A program made the translations under genes and the position numbers. DNA of 64,000 nucleotides from Caulobacter sp. BP25. Its GTDB lineage: Bacteria > Pseudomonadota > Alphaproteobacteria > Caulobacterales > Caulobacteraceae. Location: contig NZ_PEGH01000018.1 in assembly GCF_002737755.1 (NCBI RefSeq), forward strand, positions 434,001 to 498,000, written 5' to 3'. How positions within the stretch are numbered: the first letter of the stretch is position 1; each line of letters begins with the position of its first letter. This document shows, piece by piece, positions 61,809 through 64,000 of the stretch. A model generated the notes under the pieces. That model was not told where the DNA came from. It saw only the letters and a list, made by a program, of their open reading frames with translations, and made no database searches.

Positions 61809-62251
61809 TCGAACCGACCGCCGGCGTCTTCGACGGCCGCGAGCACCGGCTGCCCGTGCGCATCTATTACGAGGACACCGACTTCACCGGCATCGTCTAT
61901 CACGCCAACTACCTGCGCTATCTGGAGCGCGGGCGCAGCGACTTCTTCCGGGCGGTGGGCATTTCGCACACCGAACTTGCTCAGCAGGACACGGGCTTTG
62001 CGGTGATCCGCATGGAGCTGGACTTCAAGCGCGCGGCCAAGATCGACGACGCCCTGGTGGTGCGGACCTTGTTCGAGCGGGCCGAGGGCGTGCGGCTGCA
62101 TGTGCGCCAGACGATCACCCGGGGCGAGGAGGTTCTGTTCGAGGCCCAGGTGGTCGCGGTCTGCATCAGCCTGTCGGGACGGCCGCGCCGGCCGACGCCG
62201 GACATGCTGGCCAAGTTGACGCCCTGGCTGGCGCCCAAAGGCGAGGCCTGA
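61805..62251 (+). CDS. ybgC: Tol-Pal system acyl-CoA thioesterase YbgC
   Basis: A 148-residue hotdog thioesterase: VRIYYEDTDFTGIVYHANYL is the YbgC/4HBT motif with the catalytic Asp, and YLERGRSDFFRAVGI and RMELDFKRAAKIDD are typical. It accompanies tolQRAB in most proteobacteria and cleaves short acyl-CoAs or acyl-ACP. It overlaps the SEDS-like gene by four bases. The 130 bases before tolQ hold a second promoter region. Confidence 0.93.
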   Translation: MIEPTAGVFDGREHRLPVRIYYEDTDFTGIVYHANYLRYLERGRSDFFRAVGISHTELAQQDTGFAVIRMELDFKRAAKIDDALVVRTLFERAEGVRLHVRQTITRGEEVLFEAQVVAVCISLSGRPRRPTPDMLAKLTPWLAPKGEA

Positions 62252-62381
62252 CCGCGCAGCCTCTCGCCGTCCCCATTTTTTCGGATCGAACGACCCTCGT
62301 CATAGTTTCACCCAAGCGCCGCTTCATGCCATACGGCGCAGATCCTTCCTGATCAGACGCCCCAACGGAGCCCTATCCCGC

Positions 62382-63077
<696 letters not shown>

Positions 63078-63080
63078 GCC

Positions 63081-63605
63081 ATGGCGATGTCCTCCAACGA
63101 CGCCTTCGCCACGGGAGGCGGCCGTGGCCGCCGCCGTCGCGGCCGCCGCTCGCGCGGGGCGCTGTCCGAGATCAACGTCACGCCGCTGGTCGACGTGATG
63201 CTGGTGCTCTTGATCATCTTCATGATCAGCGCGCCGCTGCTCACCGCCGGCGTGCCGCTGGAGCTGCCCAAGACCGAGGCCGCGGCCCTGCAGAACCAGG
63301 AAGAGCCGATCACTGTCTCGATCCGCAAGGACGGCGGCATTTTTGTCGGCGAGACCCAGATTCCGTTCGAGAACCTCAGCCCCCGGATCAGCGCGATCGC
63401 CGGCGACGGCTATGACAAGCCGATCTTCGTCCGCGCCGACGGCGGAGCGACCTATGAGGTCGTCGCCCAGGTGATGGCGGGCCTTTCGAACGCTGGCTTC
63501 AACAAGATCAATCTGATCACCGAGACGGGCGGTCCGTCTTCCGGTTCGGCCCCGCTCGACGCGCAACCGGCGGCCGACGCGGGCGACCTGCGACCGGCGC
63601 AGTAG
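63081..63605 (+). CDS. tolR: Tol-Pal system protein TolR
   Basis: A 174-residue protein: a basic Gly-rich cytoplasmic tail (RGRRRRGRRSRGALSEIN), one helix with the protonatable Asp in NVTPLVDVMLVLLIIFMISA, and a periplasmic ExbD/TolR domain ending in a disordered Ala/Pro tail. It is the stator partner of TolQ. The extended arginine-rich N-terminus (GRGRRRRGRRSR) is longer than in E. coli TolR. Confidence 0.96.
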   Translation: MAMSSNDAFATGGGRGRRRRGRRSRGALSEINVTPLVDVMLVLLIIFMISAPLLTAGVPLELPKTEAAALQNQEEPITVSIRKDGGIFVGETQIPFENLSPRISAIAGDGYDKPIFVRADGGATYEVVAQVMAGLSNAGFNKINLITETGGPSSGSAPLDAQPAADAGDLRPAQ

Positions 63606-63612
63606 AGGCGGC

Positions 63613-64000
63613 ATGATCGCTCGCCGCGAACAACGGGTCTCTCCGGCCCTCCTGGCCTCGATCGCGCTGCACGGCGCGGTCGCGGCGCTGGCCGTCTTCG
63701 GACTGCCGTGGCAGTCGTCCAAGCCGATCACCATCGGCGAGTCGGTGCCCGTGACCATCGTCGCCAACGGTCCGACCAATGTCCGTCCGGCCGAGCAGGC
63801 GCCGGTCGAGCAGACGGCCCAGGCGCCGGAGCCGGAGGCGCAGGCGACGCCGCAGCCGCCCGCTCCGACCCCCGCCCCAACCCCGACGCCTGCGCCCGCT
63901 CCGCCGCCCAAGCCGGCGCCGGTTCCCAAGCCCGCGCCGACGCCGGCCAAGCCAACGCCGCAGAAGAAGACCGAAAACAACGACTTCTTCGCCTCGATGG
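63613..64000 (+). CDS. tolA: TolA, N-terminal part (cut by window end)
   Basis: About 129 residues are visible: a short cytoplasmic tail, a membrane helix near residues 11-30 (SPALLASIALHGAVAALAVF) and a long Pro/Ala linker (repeated PAP, PTP and KPAP). It opens as in TonB/TolA. TolA bridges TolQR to TolB/Pal across the periplasm. The rest of the gene, and tolB and pal, lie beyond the window. The start is at 63613, about seven bases after the tolR stop. Confidence 0.9.
   Translation, partial: MIARREQRVSPALLASIALHGAVAALAVFGLPWQSSKPITIGESVPVTIVANGPTNVRPAEQAPVEQTAQAPEPEAQATPQPPAPTPAPTPTPAPAPPPKPAPVPKPAPTPAKPTPQKKTENNDFFASM

Overview
This is about 64 kb of GC-rich, gene-dense chromosome from an alphaproteobacterium, almost certainly Caulobacter (C. 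vibrioides/crescentus or a close relative). The evidence is a set of lineage markers: RcdA (the ClpXP adaptor for CtrA turnover), the cell-cycle regulator TrcR, the SigF/NrsF pair next to a bufferin operon, several DUF465/DUF1192/DUF4164 proteins, and a ruvCAB-ybgC-tolQRA block. No phage, transposase or CRISPR array is seen. Most of the window is core genome, with small accessory insertions.

Layout. 1-7.5 kb: end of an ABC1/UbiB-type kinase gene, an ECF sigma/membrane protein pair, a hydrolase and family 9 glycosyltransferase cluster, cytochrome oxidase subunit IV, and the proton-translocating transhydrogenase operon (pntAA-pntAB-small membrane gene-pntB). 7.5-20 kb: UrcA, an M23 peptidase, rpsU, coq9, rcdA with its DUF1192 neighbour, trcR, ubiX, an M61 peptidase, a response regulator and purEK. 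20-28 kb: an acyltransferase, a GNAT gene, an XRE/DUF2975 operon divergent from an ABC-2 exporter across a repeated operator, a racemase, PBP1A, YcgN and rpmE. 28-38 kb: an MsbA-type exporter, a CPBP-like protein, MipA, an AraC regulator, a DUF885-type peptidase, GDPD, an inositol monophosphatase and thiE. 38-47 kb: the iron pair bfd-bfr with a Fur-like box, chemotaxis and two-component genes, a TspO-like protein, and the bufferin operon (bufA-bufB-bufC-DoxX) divergent from sigF-nrsF. 47-54 kb: an AT-rich orphan, fba-pgk-gap, DUF4164-zapA, a HWE histidine kinase and 6S RNA. 54-64 kb: fthC, ymdB, ohr, yebC, a nucleoside hydrolase, a GFA protein, then ruvC-ruvA-ruvB-SEDS-like gene-ybgC-tolQ-tolR-tolA, with tolA cut by the window end.

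The most notable system is the bufferin locus at 43.2-47.0 kb. A small secreted Cys-rich precursor, a multinuclear iron oxidase (DUF692), its DUF2063 partner and a DoxX protein face an ECF sigma factor and its Cys-containing membrane antagonist. Matching GTAACC-N16-CGNA promoters sit on both sides of the divergent gap, so sigma factor and effector operon look co-regulated. The family is now known in Caulobacter as a copper-binding RiPP, so it is recent rather than wholly undescribed.

The intergenic space is dominated by three families of paired inverted repeats of about 100-130 bp (eight copies listed). Other points to check are an apparent CTG start for rpsU, a degenerate SEDS protein between ruvB and ybgC, a long hairpin abutting the pntAA ribosome site, a twin operator controlling the XRE/ABC module, and a histidine kinase inserted into the conserved zapA-ssrS-fthC order.
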